In this document: in pieces, positions 11,258 to 19,512 of the stretch
Position numbering within the stretch: the first letter of the stretch is position 1
Layout of the letters: each line of letters starts with the position of its first letter
Source: Corticibacter populi
Lineage (GTDB): Bacteria; Pseudomonadota; Gammaproteobacteria; Burkholderiales; Burkholderiaceae_C
Length of the DNA stretch: 64,000 nt
Direction of reading: 5' to 3'
Assembly: GCF_004217315.1 (NCBI RefSeq)
Contig: NZ_SGWR01000004.1
Span: forward strand, 144,718-208,717
Made by a program: the position numbers and the translations under genes
The notes under the pieces: generated by a model
The model's database searches: none
Told to the model about the DNA's origin: nothing
What the model saw: only the letters and a program-made list of their open reading frames with translations

Positions 11258-11361
11258 CTGGGACGCGTTGGGCGCGTGCCTGTTCGGGCGCGGGGCCGAT
11301 GCCGGTCTTTTGATGATTTGCGCGCATCATCATCCATCCACGCCCTGTCTGGCCCGGCGGT

Positions 11362-12309
11362 TCAATGACCGGCAGGTCGCTGCAGCCCTTGCTGCAGTTT
11401 CTTCCAGGCCAGGCCGGCCAGCGCCACGTCCTGCAGCCCGACCCCCACCGATTTGTAGATGATGATGTCGTCCGGGGACTGGCGCGGCTGCAGTTCGCCC
11501 GTGAGCACTTGCGCGAGCTCGCCGAGTTTGTTCTCGATGCGTAGTTCGGGCGCGGCCATGCGCAAGTCGCCGGCTTCCTGCAGGCTTTGCGGCTTCCATT
11601 CGACGATGATGCTGCGCGCCCGCGCCAGGGCGGTGTCATCGAGTTCCCGGGTGTGCGGCAGGCTCGAGCCGATGGCGGCGACGAACGCGCCCGGCTTGAG
11701 CAGGGTGCCATCGAAGAGCGGCGCGGTGGCGCGCGAGGCGGTCACGACCACATCGGCGTCCTGCACGGCCTCGGCGGCGGTGCAGGCACGCAGCTTGACC
11801 TGGCGCGCCTCGCTTTCCTGCTGCAGATGCGCCAGCTGCTCGGCGGACAGATGGGGATCGAAGATGCGGATTTCGCGCAGCGGGAAGGCCTCGCGCAGCT
11901 GGCGCAGGTGCGAGAGGCCCTGCTGGCCGGCTCCCAGCACGGCGAGCGTCATGTCCGGATGGACATGGGCCAGCCGGCGCGCCGCGAGCACGGAGCAGGC
12001 GGCGGTGCGCAGCCGCGTGATGGCGGCCGCGTCGAAACTCGCCAGCGCCTGCCCGGTCTCGCTGGAGAACAGCAGGATGACGAAGGAGAACTGCCCCTGG
12101 ATGGTGGTGTAGACCTTGGCGCCGACCACCTGCTGATCCGGAATCACTGCGCCCAGCGTGGAGAGCTTGATGCCCTGCGCCTCGGTACGCACGCGTGCCT
12201 GCATGGCCGCACGGGCATGGCCGAAATCCTGCCAGGCCTGCAGCAGGGTCTGCTGGGCGTCGGCAGGCGTGATCAGGGCATCGATGGTGGCGTCGGAGAT
12301 GTGTTGCAT
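11362..12309 (-). CDS. Ornithine cyclodeaminase / ketimine reductase family protein
   Basis: A 315-residue member of the OCD/mu-crystallin family, which includes ornithine and alanine/lysine cyclodeaminases and NAD(P)H-dependent ketimine (delta1-pyrroline-2-carboxylate) reductases. A Rossmann motif LGAGQQG lies near residue 127, preceded by the family segment FDAAAITRLRTAACSVLAAR, and GAFVAAIGSSLPHTREL is near 235. The substrate-binding lysine region is GAKVYTTI. It is last in the minus-strand run that starts with the ferredoxins, 104 bases after the TauE gene. In this setting it may reduce or cyclise an imino acid released from the pathway substrate; the actual reaction is unknown. Confidence 0.88.
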   Translation of the reverse strand: MQHISDATIDALITPADAQQTLLQAWQDFGHARAAMQARVRTEAQGIKLSTLGAVIPDQQVVGAKVYTTIQGQFSFVILLFSSETGQALASFDAAAITRLRTAACSVLAARRLAHVHPDMTLAVLGAGQQGLSHLRQLREAFPLREIRIFDPHLSAEQLAHLQQESEARQVKLRACTAAEAVQDADVVVTASRATAPLFDGTLLKPGAFVAAIGSSLPHTRELDDTALARARSIIVEWKPQSLQEAGDLRMAAPELRIENKLGELAQVLTGELQPRQSPDDIIIYKSVGVGLQDVALAGLAWKKLQQGLQRPAGH

Positions 12310-12413
12310 GGTGGGCTTGGAACGGATTCAGGGAAATGCGGGGAGGCGGCGTTGCGCGCATCTGCATTCGCGTTGGTGTGTGTGGCGCAGGTGGCGCGTG
12401 CGGCCGTGCGGCG

Positions 12414-13166
12414 TCATGTCAGCACCACCTTGATCAGAATGCCGACGGCGCTGAAGGCCGAGAGGCCCAGCAGCAGAGGCCGGGCCTTGCCCGCCAGGCG
12501 TCGGCCGATCGGGCTGGAGATGGCAAAGCCCAGCAGCATCCAGGGCAGCAGCAGGCCGGCGAGCGCGAGGCCGTGCAGGTCGAAACGGCCGATGCCCACC
12601 AGGATGAGCACCGAGAAGGCGGCGCCGAAGCTGAAGATGCAGCCCATGGTGGCGCGTACCCTGGCCGGCGCCTGGTTCTGCATCAGGATGGCAAAGGGGG
12701 CGGCGCCGGCCGAGGTGACGGTGCCCATGATGCCGGACATCACGCCTGCGGCGCCGAGGCTGGTCGCGTCCTGCACGATCTTCCAGCCGCCCAGGCTCAT
12801 GGCCACCGCCGCCAGAATCATCAGCGCGAAGGCGACCGACAGCGCGTTCGGGCTGAGCAGCACCATCAGCAGCGCCGCCAGCAGGGTGCCGGCGATGCGG
12901 CCGGCGGTGCCGATGCCGACCGCCTTCCAGTCGACACTGGCGAATTCGCGCCAGGCGCTGAGCGTCGAGAGCAGGCAGCCGAGCACCAGCAGCGGGCCGG
13001 GTACCAGCTCGGGAAAGAACAGACCGGCAATCGGCGCCGTGAACATCGCGAAGCCGATGCCGCCAATGCCCTGCAGGCAGGAGGCGATCGCAATGACGAG
13101 ACCCATGCCCAGGTAGCTCCAGGTGCCCAGGCTGCCCGGCAGCCAGCTTTGCAGCAGTGCCCACAT
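12414..13166 (-). CDS. TauE/SafE family permease
   Basis: A 250-residue inner-membrane protein with about eight hydrophobic segments in two related halves, typical of TauE/SafE (DUF81) carriers. Family members have been tied to export of sulfite, sulfoacetate or other small anions. Repeated glycine-rich segments GIGGIGFAMFTAPI and GVMSGIMGTVTSAGAAPFAILM mark the two halves. The aldehyde dehydrogenase stop lies only 6 bases upstream, so they share an operon. The context suggests export of a pathway product or uptake of a small anion; direction is not readable. Confidence 0.9.
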   Translation of the reverse strand: MWALLQSWLPGSLGTWSYLGMGLVIAIASCLQGIGGIGFAMFTAPIAGLFFPELVPGPLLVLGCLLSTLSAWREFASVDWKAVGIGTAGRIAGTLLAALLMVLLSPNALSVAFALMILAAVAMSLGGWKIVQDATSLGAAGVMSGIMGTVTSAGAAPFAILMQNQAPARVRATMGCIFSFGAAFSVLILVGIGRFDLHGLALAGLLLPWMLLGFAISSPIGRRLAGKARPLLLGLSAFSAVGILIKVVLT

Positions 13167-13172
13167 CGCGCG

Positions 13173-14630
13173 TCAGCCTCCGAGGTAGACCGCCTTGATG
13201 CGCGTGTAGAAGTCCATCACGTTGGCGCCGCCCTGTTCCTTGGCGGCCTGGTTGCTCGAGTGCTTGAAGCCGCCGAACGGCGCATTGAGCGAGACGCCGC
13301 CAGTCGGGCTGTTGACCTTGACGATGCCGTGCTGGGTGCGCTGTGCGAAGGCGATCACCTTCTGCAGGTCGTTGGTGACCAGCGAGACCGCCAGGCCATA
13401 TTCGGTGTCGTCGGCCAGGGTTGTGGCCTCGTCGAAATCATCGAACGGGCAGATGGCCACCACCGGGCCGAAGATCTCCTCCTTCATCAGGCGGCTTTGC
13501 GGCGTCACGCCATCGATCACGGCTGGGCTGATGAAGTACCCATGCGCCAACGCCGGATCGCTTTCGCGCAGCGAAGCACCGCCGGTGACCACACGCGCGC
13601 CTTCGGCGCGGGCGATGTCGATGTAGTTCAGCACCTTCTCGTACTGCTGGGCGGTGGCCACCGGCCCCATGCCCACGCCTTCGGCCGTGCCGCGGCCCAC
13701 CCGTATGCCACGCGCCGTCTCGGCCAGCTTCTCCACCATGGCTGCGTACAGTGGCCGCGCCACCAGCACGCGGCTGGTGCCGGTGCAGGCCTGGCCGGTC
13801 AGGCCGAAAGCGCCGCGGCGGATGATGGCCGCGGCCTTGTCCAGGTCGGCGTCGCCCAGCACGATGGTGGCGTTCTTGCCGCCCATCTCCAGTTGGCAGC
13901 GGGTGTCGGTCGACAGTGCGGCGGCAATCTGCCGACCCACCTGGTAGGAGCCGGTGAAGGTGAGGGCGTCGATGCCGCGGCTGGCGGTGATCGCCTGGCC
14001 CACGCTGGCGCCGCGGCCATGCACCAGCGCCAGCAGGCCGGCGGGCAACCCGGCGTCGAGCAGCACTTCCACGAGGCGCTGGCCCATCAGCGGAGTCACT
14101 TCGGACGGCTTGAAGATCACGCCATTGCCTGCCGCCAGCGCCGGCGCGATCTTGCGCGCCGCCATCGAGAGCGGGAAGTTCCAGGGCGTGATCACCGCCA
14201 CCACGCCCACCGGCTGGCGCAGCGACAGCACCATCTGGCCGGCCTCGCTGGCGTAGGTCTCGCCGCCCAGCCGCAGCGCTTCGCCGGCGTAGAGGCGGAA
14301 GTTGGCGGCAATGCGGCGCGATTCATTGAGGGCCTCGCCCAGCGTCTTGCCTTCCTCGCGGGTCAGCTCGGCGGCAATGGCCTCGGCGCGCGCCGACATC
14401 AGGTCGGCCGCCTTGAAGAGCACATTGGCGCGCACTTCCGGCGAAGCGGCCGCCCAGGCCGGCCAGGCCTGGCCGACGGCGGCCACGGCGACCTGCACGT
14501 CCTCGGCGCCGGAGTCTGGAAACAGGCCGATCAGATCGCGTTCATCGGCGGGGTTGCGGTCTTCGAAGCGGGCGCCGCCCAGCGCGGGTTGCCATTGGCC
14601 GGCAATGTGGTTGTGGAAAGTGGTGGTCAT
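13173..14630 (-). CDS. NAD(P)+-dependent aldehyde dehydrogenase
   Basis: A 485-residue member of the aldehyde dehydrogenase superfamily. The catalytic cysteine is in GLTGQACTGTSR, the general-base glutamate in QLEMGGKN, and the cofactor motif in TFTGSYQVG. NFPLS following VITPW is the usual oxyanion-hole block. The cysteine region resembles alpha-ketoglutaric semialdehyde and vanillin/benzaldehyde-type enzymes more than betaine aldehyde dehydrogenases, but substrate calls from this are weak. It is co-oriented with the ferredoxins (96 bases upstream) and TauE (6 bases downstream). Its expected role is to oxidise an aldehyde made by the pathway, perhaps by the diiron oxidase. Confidence 0.94.
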   Translation of the reverse strand: MTTTFHNHIAGQWQPALGGARFEDRNPADERDLIGLFPDSGAEDVQVAVAAVGQAWPAWAAASPEVRANVLFKAADLMSARAEAIAAELTREEGKTLGEALNESRRIAANFRLYAGEALRLGGETYASEAGQMVLSLRQPVGVVAVITPWNFPLSMAARKIAPALAAGNGVIFKPSEVTPLMGQRLVEVLLDAGLPAGLLALVHGRGASVGQAITASRGIDALTFTGSYQVGRQIAAALSTDTRCQLEMGGKNATIVLGDADLDKAAAIIRRGAFGLTGQACTGTSRVLVARPLYAAMVEKLAETARGIRVGRGTAEGVGMGPVATAQQYEKVLNYIDIARAEGARVVTGGASLRESDPALAHGYFISPAVIDGVTPQSRLMKEEIFGPVVAICPFDDFDEATTLADDTEYGLAVSLVTNDLQKVIAFAQRTQHGIVKVNSPTGGVSLNAPFGGFKHSSNQAAKEQGGANVMDFYTRIKAVYLGG

Positions 14631-14726
14631 GTTGGTGCGATCGGTGCGGATGAAGGGTGCGGATGAAGAGGTCGGGCGGGCGGTGCGCAGCCGTGTTGCC
14701 CGGGAGCGGGCAGGTCTTGCCAGGCG

Positions 14727-15005
14727 TCACCAGGAGACGCTGACGTCGCCCTTGACGAAGGTCTGGCAGGCCATGCGGTAGCCCTGGCTCAGATCGTCAT
14801 CGCTCAGGTGCTTCTTCTCCTTGGGCTTGACCGCGTCGGTGTTTTCCAGTCCCCGCTCGATGCGGCACTTGCAGGTGCCGCAAAGGCCGCCGCCGCACTT
14901 GAACGGGATGCCGCCCTTCTCGCGCAGCGAGACGCGCAGCAGGTTGCTGTTCTCGGGCGCCTCGACGGCCTTGCCGTCATTGCTGATGAATGTCACGGTG
15001 ACCAT
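14727..15005 (-). CDS. [2Fe-2S] plant-type ferredoxin (fdx1)
   Basis: A 92-residue ferredoxin with cluster ligands in KCGGGLCGTC (CX4CX2C) and a fourth cysteine in YRMACQ. It carries electrons in the cytoplasm. The start is set at MVTVTFISND, 2 bases after the stop of the 107-aa gene, so the two are almost certainly translated together. It is the second ferredoxin of the locus; the shared plan (KEKKxLxDxLxQGYRxAC) shows that it and fdx2 are related. A dedicated pair next to a diiron oxidase and a flavin reductase (21062-21823) suggests an electron-transfer chain for that oxidase. Confidence 0.93.
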   Translation of the reverse strand: MVTVTFISNDGKAVEAPENSNLLRVSLREKGGIPFKCGGGLCGTCKCRIERGLENTDAVKPKEKKHLSDDDLSQGYRMACQTFVKGDVSVSW

Positions 15006-15007
15006 CT

Positions 15008-15331
15008 TCAGTGCCCTCCGCCCGTGGCGCCGGGCAGCGCCGCGGGGACCAGCCGGATGTCCATGTCGCCGAAATGCGTCAGCTCGCCGAGCGCGCCGCG
15101 GGCCGCCTCGAGCGTCTCGAACTTCTCCAGGAACTTGGAGGGCACCAGGTTGACCACCGGCGGCAGCCCCTCGTCGACCACGCGGACCTTGACCGGGCGA
15201 TCGATGGTGGCAATGACGAACTGCGCGCGCTTGCGCCCATAGAAAACATAGTCGTAGCACTCGACGGCCTCGATGCCGTCCACGGCCTCGGTGCGGTACT
15301 GGCCGTCCTTGCTGGTCAGGATGACGTACAT
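15008..15331 (-). CDS. Unknown 107-aa protein between two ferredoxins
   Basis: I do not recognise this protein. It is 107 residues, soluble, has one cysteine (VECYDY), and begins MYVILTSKDGQYRTEAV, with segments YGRKRAQFVIATIDRPVKVRVVDEG and PSKFLEKFETLEAARGAL. There is no signal peptide, membrane segment or metal-binding cluster. Gene spacing is tight: 49 bases after the first ferredoxin gene and 2 bases before the second, pointing to a stable functional unit, perhaps a ferredoxin- or oxidase-binding accessory subunit. A longer in-frame ORF upstream overlaps the first ferredoxin and is rejected as a start. Confidence 0.8.
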   Translation of the reverse strand: MYVILTSKDGQYRTEAVDGIEAVECYDYVFYGRKRAQFVIATIDRPVKVRVVDEGLPPVVNLVPSKFLEKFETLEAARGALGELTHFGDMDIRLVPAALPGATGGGH

Positions 15332-15380
15332 GGCGGGACTCCTCGAAAAAACAAAGCGATGAATGAGAGCGCGGCGACCG

Positions 15381-15686
15381 TCAGGCGCCGGGCGGGTCTT
15401 CCTGGACCAGCTCGACGTCGTGCTGGATCCACAACTGGCAGGCCAGGCGATAGCCTTGGTCGAGCTTGTCGCCCAGCTGCTTCTTTTCCTTCCAGTTGGG
15501 CGTGCCCAGGTTCTCGGCGCCGGCCAGGACCTTGCAGGTGCATTTGGCACACTTGCCCATCCCGCAGCCGTAGCTCAGGTGGGGGAATGGAAATTGCTTG
15601 ATTCCTGCCCGGACCACCAGATTGGTGTTGGGCCGCACCTCACCTTCGTAGGCGCTCCCGTTCTTGTGAAAGATGACTGTTGGCAT
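15381..15686 (-). CDS. [2Fe-2S] plant-type ferredoxin (fdx2)
   Basis: A 101-residue ferredoxin with the ligand pattern GCGMGKCAKC (CX4CX2C) and a fourth cysteine in YRLACQ. It begins MPTVIFHKNG. An upstream in-frame extension crosses the promoter and operator region and is rejected. It is first in the minus-strand operon fdx2, 107-aa protein, fdx1, aldehyde dehydrogenase, TauE, OCD, transcribed from the promoter that carries operator 1. It is divergent from the diiron oxidase, which it may supply with electrons; this is inferred from context. Confidence 0.93.
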   Translation of the reverse strand: MPTVIFHKNGSAYEGEVRPNTNLVVRAGIKQFPFPHLSYGCGMGKCAKCTCKVLAGAENLGTPNWKEKKQLGDKLDQGYRLACQLWIQHDVELVQEDPPGA

Positions 15687-15704
15687 AGCGATACCTTGGA
15701 TCGA

Positions 15705-15733
15705 TTTATGCATACTGTATACCAAGAAGACAA
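15705..15733 (-). promoter_or_regulatory. Predicted promoter of the ferredoxin operon with operator 1
   Basis: On the minus strand TTGTCT and CATAAA are 17 bases apart. Between them lies the palindrome ATACTGTATAC (15712-15722), extended as TGCATACTGTATACCAA. A repressor bound there would cover the spacer of this promoter. Confidence 0.65.
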
Positions 15734-15772
15734 ATTCAAACAAGAAATTGTTATCTTTGGCTTCTTTTTAAG

Positions 15773-15784
15773 TATACTGTATAC
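15773..15784. promoter_or_regulatory. Operator 2, GTATAC palindrome before the diiron oxidase
   Basis: GTATACTGTATAC (15772-15784, GTATAC on both sides of one central base) overlaps a possible -10 TATACT of the plus-strand promoter (-35 TTGTTA at 15748-15753, a long spacer of 19 bases). The 11-base core ATACTGTATAC is identical to operators 1 and 3. Confidence 0.65.
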
Positions 15785-15893
15785 ATAGAGGTTGGCGGAA
15801 GCATCCTCTATGCCGGGTTGTGCAGGCGCTGGCTCGCCATGAGCCTCAGTGTCCGTGCCGCCGATCGTTCACTGAACCTGATGGAGTTGAGAT

Positions 15894-16625
15894 ATGTCCG
15901 AGTTGTTGAGCCGCGATGAACTGCGCACCGCCCTGGAAAAGGCCATCCAAGGCAAGAGCGCGAACAAGGCCCCTTTCAGCGTGGCCTGGGCCAGTGGCCA
16001 GCTCAGCCGAGCGCACCTGGCGCGCTGGGCCGAGAACCATTACCACTATGTCGGCCCCTTTGCCGATTACCTAGGCTACGTCTATGCCCGCATGCCCGAG
16101 CACTTCACCGAGGCCAAGGATTTCCTGCTGGCCAACATGTATGAGGAAGAGATCGGCGGCGATCGCCACACCGACCTGCTGATCCGCTTTGCCGAAGCCT
16201 GTGGCACCACGGCCGAGCGTGTCAGGAACCCTGACAACATGAACGCCACCACCCGCGCGCTGCAGAGCTGGTGCTATTGCGTGGCCATGCGCGAAGACCC
16301 GATCGTCGCGGTGGCCGGCCTGGTGGTGGGGCTGGAGTCGCAGGTGCCGTCGATCTACCGCCGCCAGACCCCGACGCTGCGCGAGAAGTACGGCTTCACC
16401 GACGAGGAAGTCGAATTCTTCGACCTGCACATCGTCTCCGACGAAATCCACGGCGAGCGCGGCTACCAGATCGTGCTCGAACACGCGACCACCGTGGAAC
16501 TGCAGCAGAAGTGCCTGAAGATCTGCGAGATCGGCGCCCAGATGCGCCTGCTCTATACGACCGCGCTTTACTACGACTACGTGCAACAGGAGCTGCCGCT
16601 GGACCAGCTCAAGATGGCGGCCTGA
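15894..16625 (+). CDS. Heme-oxygenase-like diiron oxidase (TenA/PqqC/CADD-like)
   Basis: A 243-residue all-helical protein of the heme-oxygenase-like diiron oxidase superfamily (relatives include CADD, UndA, BesC and SznF). All six metal ligands expected from CADD-type members can be placed: Glu85 and His92 (ExxxxxxH in YEEEIGGDRH), Glu148 (GLESQ), and His179, Asp183 and His186 (HxxxDxxH in HIVSDEIH). The set differs from the TenA thiaminase and PqqC active sites, so an O2-activating diiron enzyme is more likely than thiamine salvage or PQQ synthesis. Divergent ferredoxins and a downstream flavin reductase could deliver electrons. The substrate is unknown; family reactions include N-oxygenation, decarboxylation and C-C cleavage. 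An overlapping operator predicts induction. Confidence 0.85.
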   Translation: MSELLSRDELRTALEKAIQGKSANKAPFSVAWASGQLSRAHLARWAENHYHYVGPFADYLGYVYARMPEHFTEAKDFLLANMYEEEIGGDRHTDLLIRFAEACGTTAERVRNPDNMNATTRALQSWCYCVAMREDPIVAVAGLVVGLESQVPSIYRRQTPTLREKYGFTDEEVEFFDLHIVSDEIHGERGYQIVLEHATTVELQQKCLKICEIGAQMRLLYTTALYYDYVQQELPLDQLKMAA

Positions 16626-16837
16626 TGGTCAGGCGCCTCGGGTGGGCGGCAGCGGGTGTGCAACGCGCCGCCGCTTGGAAGCGGGCCGGCGCCGGTATTT
16701 TTGCAGCCGGTCCGCTACCCAGGGCGCGCCGCACCACCCCGGCCCGGCCATCCTGCGCATGGGCAGGTAGGTCGATGAACCACGCCAGAGACCTGCGCAG
16801 CGGCATGGCAATCACGAATTGAACAAGGACAGGGAAG

Positions 16838-17317
16838 ATGAGAACCACAGTGAAACTGGATGTCGCCGAGGCCCGCGCCATGGTGGCGGCAGCCGTTGGC
16901 AGGGCACACGAGATCGGTGTGCTGGAGACGGTGTGCGTCGTGGACGAAGGCGGTTTTCCGCTGGTGCTCGAGCGCATGGATGGCGCGCGTGTGACCGGCC
17001 CGCAGATCTCGTGGAACAAGGCCTTCACGGCCGCCACGCACAAGCGCTCCACGCACCTGTTCAACACGCCGCCCAATGGTCCGGCTTTGCCGGGCAACGA
17101 GGCATTCGGCATTCAGTGGAGCTTCGAAGGCAAGTTCGCAGTGTTTGTCGGGGGCTTCCCGGTGGTCGTCAATGGCGAAGTGGTTGGCGGCGTGGGCCTG
17201 AGCGGCGGCAATGGCGAGCAGGATACGCAGTGCGGCGTCGCGGCCTTGCAGGCCCTGCAGGCCTTGTTGCAGGAGCAGGGCGCGAAGGTGCTGACCGAGG
17301 CTGACATCAAGGTCTGA
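16838..17317 (+). CDS. GlcG/HbpS family protein
   Basis: A 159-residue protein of the GlcG/HbpS (DUF336) family with the fold core ARAMVAAAVGRAHEIGV, CVVDEGGFPLVLERMDGA and a glycine-rich C-terminal half GEVVGGVGLSGGNGEQD. Family members bind heme or occur with glycolate and other catabolic oxidases; most lack a proven activity. There is no signal peptide. A GACAGGGAAG ribosome-binding site precedes the ATG. It follows the diiron oxidase by 212 bases on the same strand and is closed by a strong terminator, so the pair form a unit. It could protect or chaperone a cofactor of the oxidase; this is inference. Confidence 0.92.
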   Translation: MRTTVKLDVAEARAMVAAAVGRAHEIGVLETVCVVDEGGFPLVLERMDGARVTGPQISWNKAFTAATHKRSTHLFNTPPNGPALPGNEAFGIQWSFEGKFAVFVGGFPVVVNGEVVGGVGLSGGNGEQDTQCGVAALQALQALLQEQGAKVLTEADIKV

Positions 17318-17445
17318 GGTCGGGGCGCAACATCGAGATGGGGCTTTTCGGCCCGGTCGATGGCGCGCTCCCGCCCTGTGCCTGGCATGCGTGCCAATCC
17401 TGGTGGGGTATGGCGGCTTGGCACCCGGTAGAAAGGGGTGGCTTG

Positions 17446-17467
17446 AGGTGGCTCAGCCACCTTTTTT
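17446..17467 (+). terminator. Rho-independent terminator after the GlcG-like gene
   Basis: AGGTGGC, a TCA loop and GCCACCT are followed by TTTTT, 129 bases after the stop codon. It separates the oxidase unit from the permease operon. Confidence 0.85.
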
Positions 17468-17494
17468 CATGTGTGCTGGGGTGTGGCGTGTGCC

Positions 17495-17547
17495 TGGCGC
17501 CATCGGAGCGTGAACAGGTTCGGAAGGATTGCGCACGCGAGGCGCCA
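17495..17547. repeat. Dispersed palindromic repeat, partial copy D
   Basis: TGGCGCC and GGCGCCA bracket GTGAACAGGTTC, which is the reverse complement of the start of copy A. The 532-base gap 17318-17849 otherwise holds the terminator, this element and the promoter/operator of the permease gene; no gene is seen in it. Confidence 0.45.
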
Positions 17548-17792
17548 TATGGCCTGCACTAACTTGATGCGCACCACCTTGGGTCACGCCGATGGCATTT
17601 CTGCGAGGCGGTGCATTGAAACAGGGATGACGTTGTCTTTTTGTATTTTGTATCCCTTTTAATGAGTCTGTAGTATCGCGTTGAAAGCATGGAAAAACTG
17701 CAACCAATTGACTTACATCATATTTTTTTGAGTGTATTGGGTGTAACGAAAGTTGGTAGGGTTCTTGCTTATAGATCGCCCACCAATGTTGG

Positions 17793-17804
17793 AATACTGT
17801 ATAC
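17793..17804. promoter_or_regulatory. Operator 3, before the permease operon
   Basis: TTGGAATACTGTATACCAA (17789-17807) is a near-perfect 19-base palindrome containing the same ATACTGTATAC core as operators 1 and 2. It lies 45 bases upstream of the permease start codon and about 20 bases downstream of a possible -10 (TATAGAT, 17770-17776). Confidence 0.65.
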
Positions 17805-17849
17805 CAACGAATTTGGCTTCCCTACCCAACCCCCTGAAGGAGTCTCACG

Positions 17850-19403
17850 ATGGATGCAAGCGCAACCTTGACTGCTGCGCACTGGATGTATTTGCTGGGC
17901 GTGGCAGTGATTGTTGTCACGATGATTTTCCGTGCCAATGTCGTCGTGCCATCAATCATCGCCACCGTTCTGGTGACGTTCGCCTGGACCGGGGACCCCA
18001 TCGGGGCTCTGGGCAGTGTCTTCAATGCCAGCTTTGTCGCAGCCAAGGAGCTGTTCAATATTTTCCTGGTGATCGCGCTGATGACCGCCTTGCTCAACGC
18101 GCTCAAGGAGCTGCGCTCTGACATCCGCATGGTCGAGCCGCTGCGCAAGGTGATGAAAAACGGCCACATTTCCTACTTCCTGCTGGCCATTGCGACGTAC
18201 TTCATCTCGCTGTTCTTCTGGCCGACGCCGGCGGTGCCGCTGGTCTCCGCCGTGCTGCTGCCTGCGGCGATCGCGGCGGGCATGCCGCCGCTGGCGGGCG
18301 CCGTGGCCATTGCCATTGCCGGCCAGGGCATGGCGCTGTCGTCGGACTACGTGATCGGGGTGGCGCCGGGCATCAGTGCCGGGGCCGCCGGCGGCGTGGC
18401 CTCGGTGGTGGCCGACCAGGCCCTGGTCCTGTCGCTGATCACCGGGCTCATTGCCCTGGTGTTCGCGTACTTCACGCTGCGCCGCCAGTTTCAGCCCGCC
18501 AACAACCTGTTGCTGGTGCGCTGGCAGAACCAGGGCAGCAATCACGAGGCCAAGGCCATCGAGCATGAAAAGCCCGAGGAACTGGAGGAGGGCACCCAGC
18601 ACAAGGCCTACATCGCCGACGCGGTGCAGTATGACGGCGCGTTCTCCGACTCGGGCCTGGATCATCTGGTGCATGACCAGCCCAGGCGCCTGCAGAAGTG
18701 GTCCAAACTTTTTGCGGTGCTGACGCCAGTGGTGTTCCTGCTGGTCATGGCCGTGATGATCCTGCCCAAGCTCGTCTCCGGCATGCCTGATCTCAAGGGC
18801 GGCGACGCCGCCGCGCTGGTCGGTGGTGCCGCAGCGGTGCTGATGATTCTGGCAACCCTCGCCGCGCGTGGTGCGGTCGAGATGCTCAATGCCAGTGCCG
18901 ACCACATCACCGACGGCTTTGTGTTCGCCTTCAAGGCCATGGGCTCGGTGCTGCCCATTGCCGGCTTCTTCTACCTGGGTGCCGGAGAGACGGCCGCGGC
19001 CATCCTGGGATTGCCAGCCGAGGAATCGCGCAGCCTGCTGTTCGAGCTGGTGCAGAACGCCGAGGCATGGATCCCGCAAAGCCAGATCCTGGTGGCGTTT
19101 GGTGTGCTGGTCGTCGGCATGATCACCGGCATCGACGGCTCGGGCTTCTCGGGTCTGCCGCTGACCGGTGCGCTCTCCGGCGCACTGGCCCCGTCGGTCG
19201 GCATGCAGCCGGAAACCCTGGCGGCCATCGGGCAGATGGGCGCGGTCTGGACGGGCGGCGGCACGCTGATCGCCTGGTCTTCGCTGATCGCGGTCGCCGG
19301 CTTTGCACGGGTGCCGGTCCAGGACGCGGTGCGCGCGCTGACCCTCCCGGTATTCCTCGGGCTGGCCAGTGCCACGGTCGGCGCCGTGCTGCTGTGGGGC
19401 TGA
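17850..19403 (+). CDS. Ion-transporter-superfamily permease
   Basis: A 517-residue inner-membrane protein with about 11-13 hydrophobic segments. The overall plan resembles the GntP/DcuC/CitM-type ion transporter superfamily: two halves with re-entrant glycine-rich loops such as GAVAIAIAGQGMALSSDYVIG and GSGFSGLPLTGALSGALAP, and a charged cytoplasmic loop near residues 215-280. It is preceded by AAGGAG and by operator 3. It heads the operon with the gamma-glutamyltransferase homologue, flavin reductase, porin and SBF transporter, so it probably imports the substrate of the regulon, likely a small carboxylate or amino acid. I cannot name the family more precisely. Confidence 0.78.
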   Translation: MDASATLTAAHWMYLLGVAVIVVTMIFRANVVVPSIIATVLVTFAWTGDPIGALGSVFNASFVAAKELFNIFLVIALMTALLNALKELRSDIRMVEPLRKVMKNGHISYFLLAIATYFISLFFWPTPAVPLVSAVLLPAAIAAGMPPLAGAVAIAIAGQGMALSSDYVIGVAPGISAGAAGGVASVVADQALVLSLITGLIALVFAYFTLRRQFQPANNLLLVRWQNQGSNHEAKAIEHEKPEELEEGTQHKAYIADAVQYDGAFSDSGLDHLVHDQPRRLQKWSKLFAVLTPVVFLLVMAVMILPKLVSGMPDLKGGDAAALVGGAAAVLMILATLAARGAVEMLNASADHITDGFVFAFKAMGSVLPIAGFFYLGAGETAAAILGLPAEESRSLLFELVQNAEAWIPQSQILVAFGVLVVGMITGIDGSGFSGLPLTGALSGALAPSVGMQPETLAAIGQMGAVWTGGGTLIAWSSLIAVAGFARVPVQDAVRALTLPVFLGLASATVGAVLLWG

Positions 19404-19512
19404 GCGTGAAGATCGGCCGCTGCCCGGCGGCTGATCGCGCCTGGGCACCACGCTTGGGCGCGGTGGCCTGATACCCGTTCCCTTTCCTTCAGTCTTCACC
19501 TTTTGATTCGAG

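Noticed and set aside
12336-14666. Plus-strand ORF of 776 codons over TauE and the aldehyde dehydrogenase
   Set aside because: The minus-strand genes have clear catalytic motifs; this ORF has none.
15894-16625. TenA thiaminase or PqqC identity for the diiron oxidase
   Set aside because: The six-residue metal ligand set matches CADD-type diiron oxidases, and no thiamine or PQQ gene adjoins it; thiE and thiSG lie in a separate unit.
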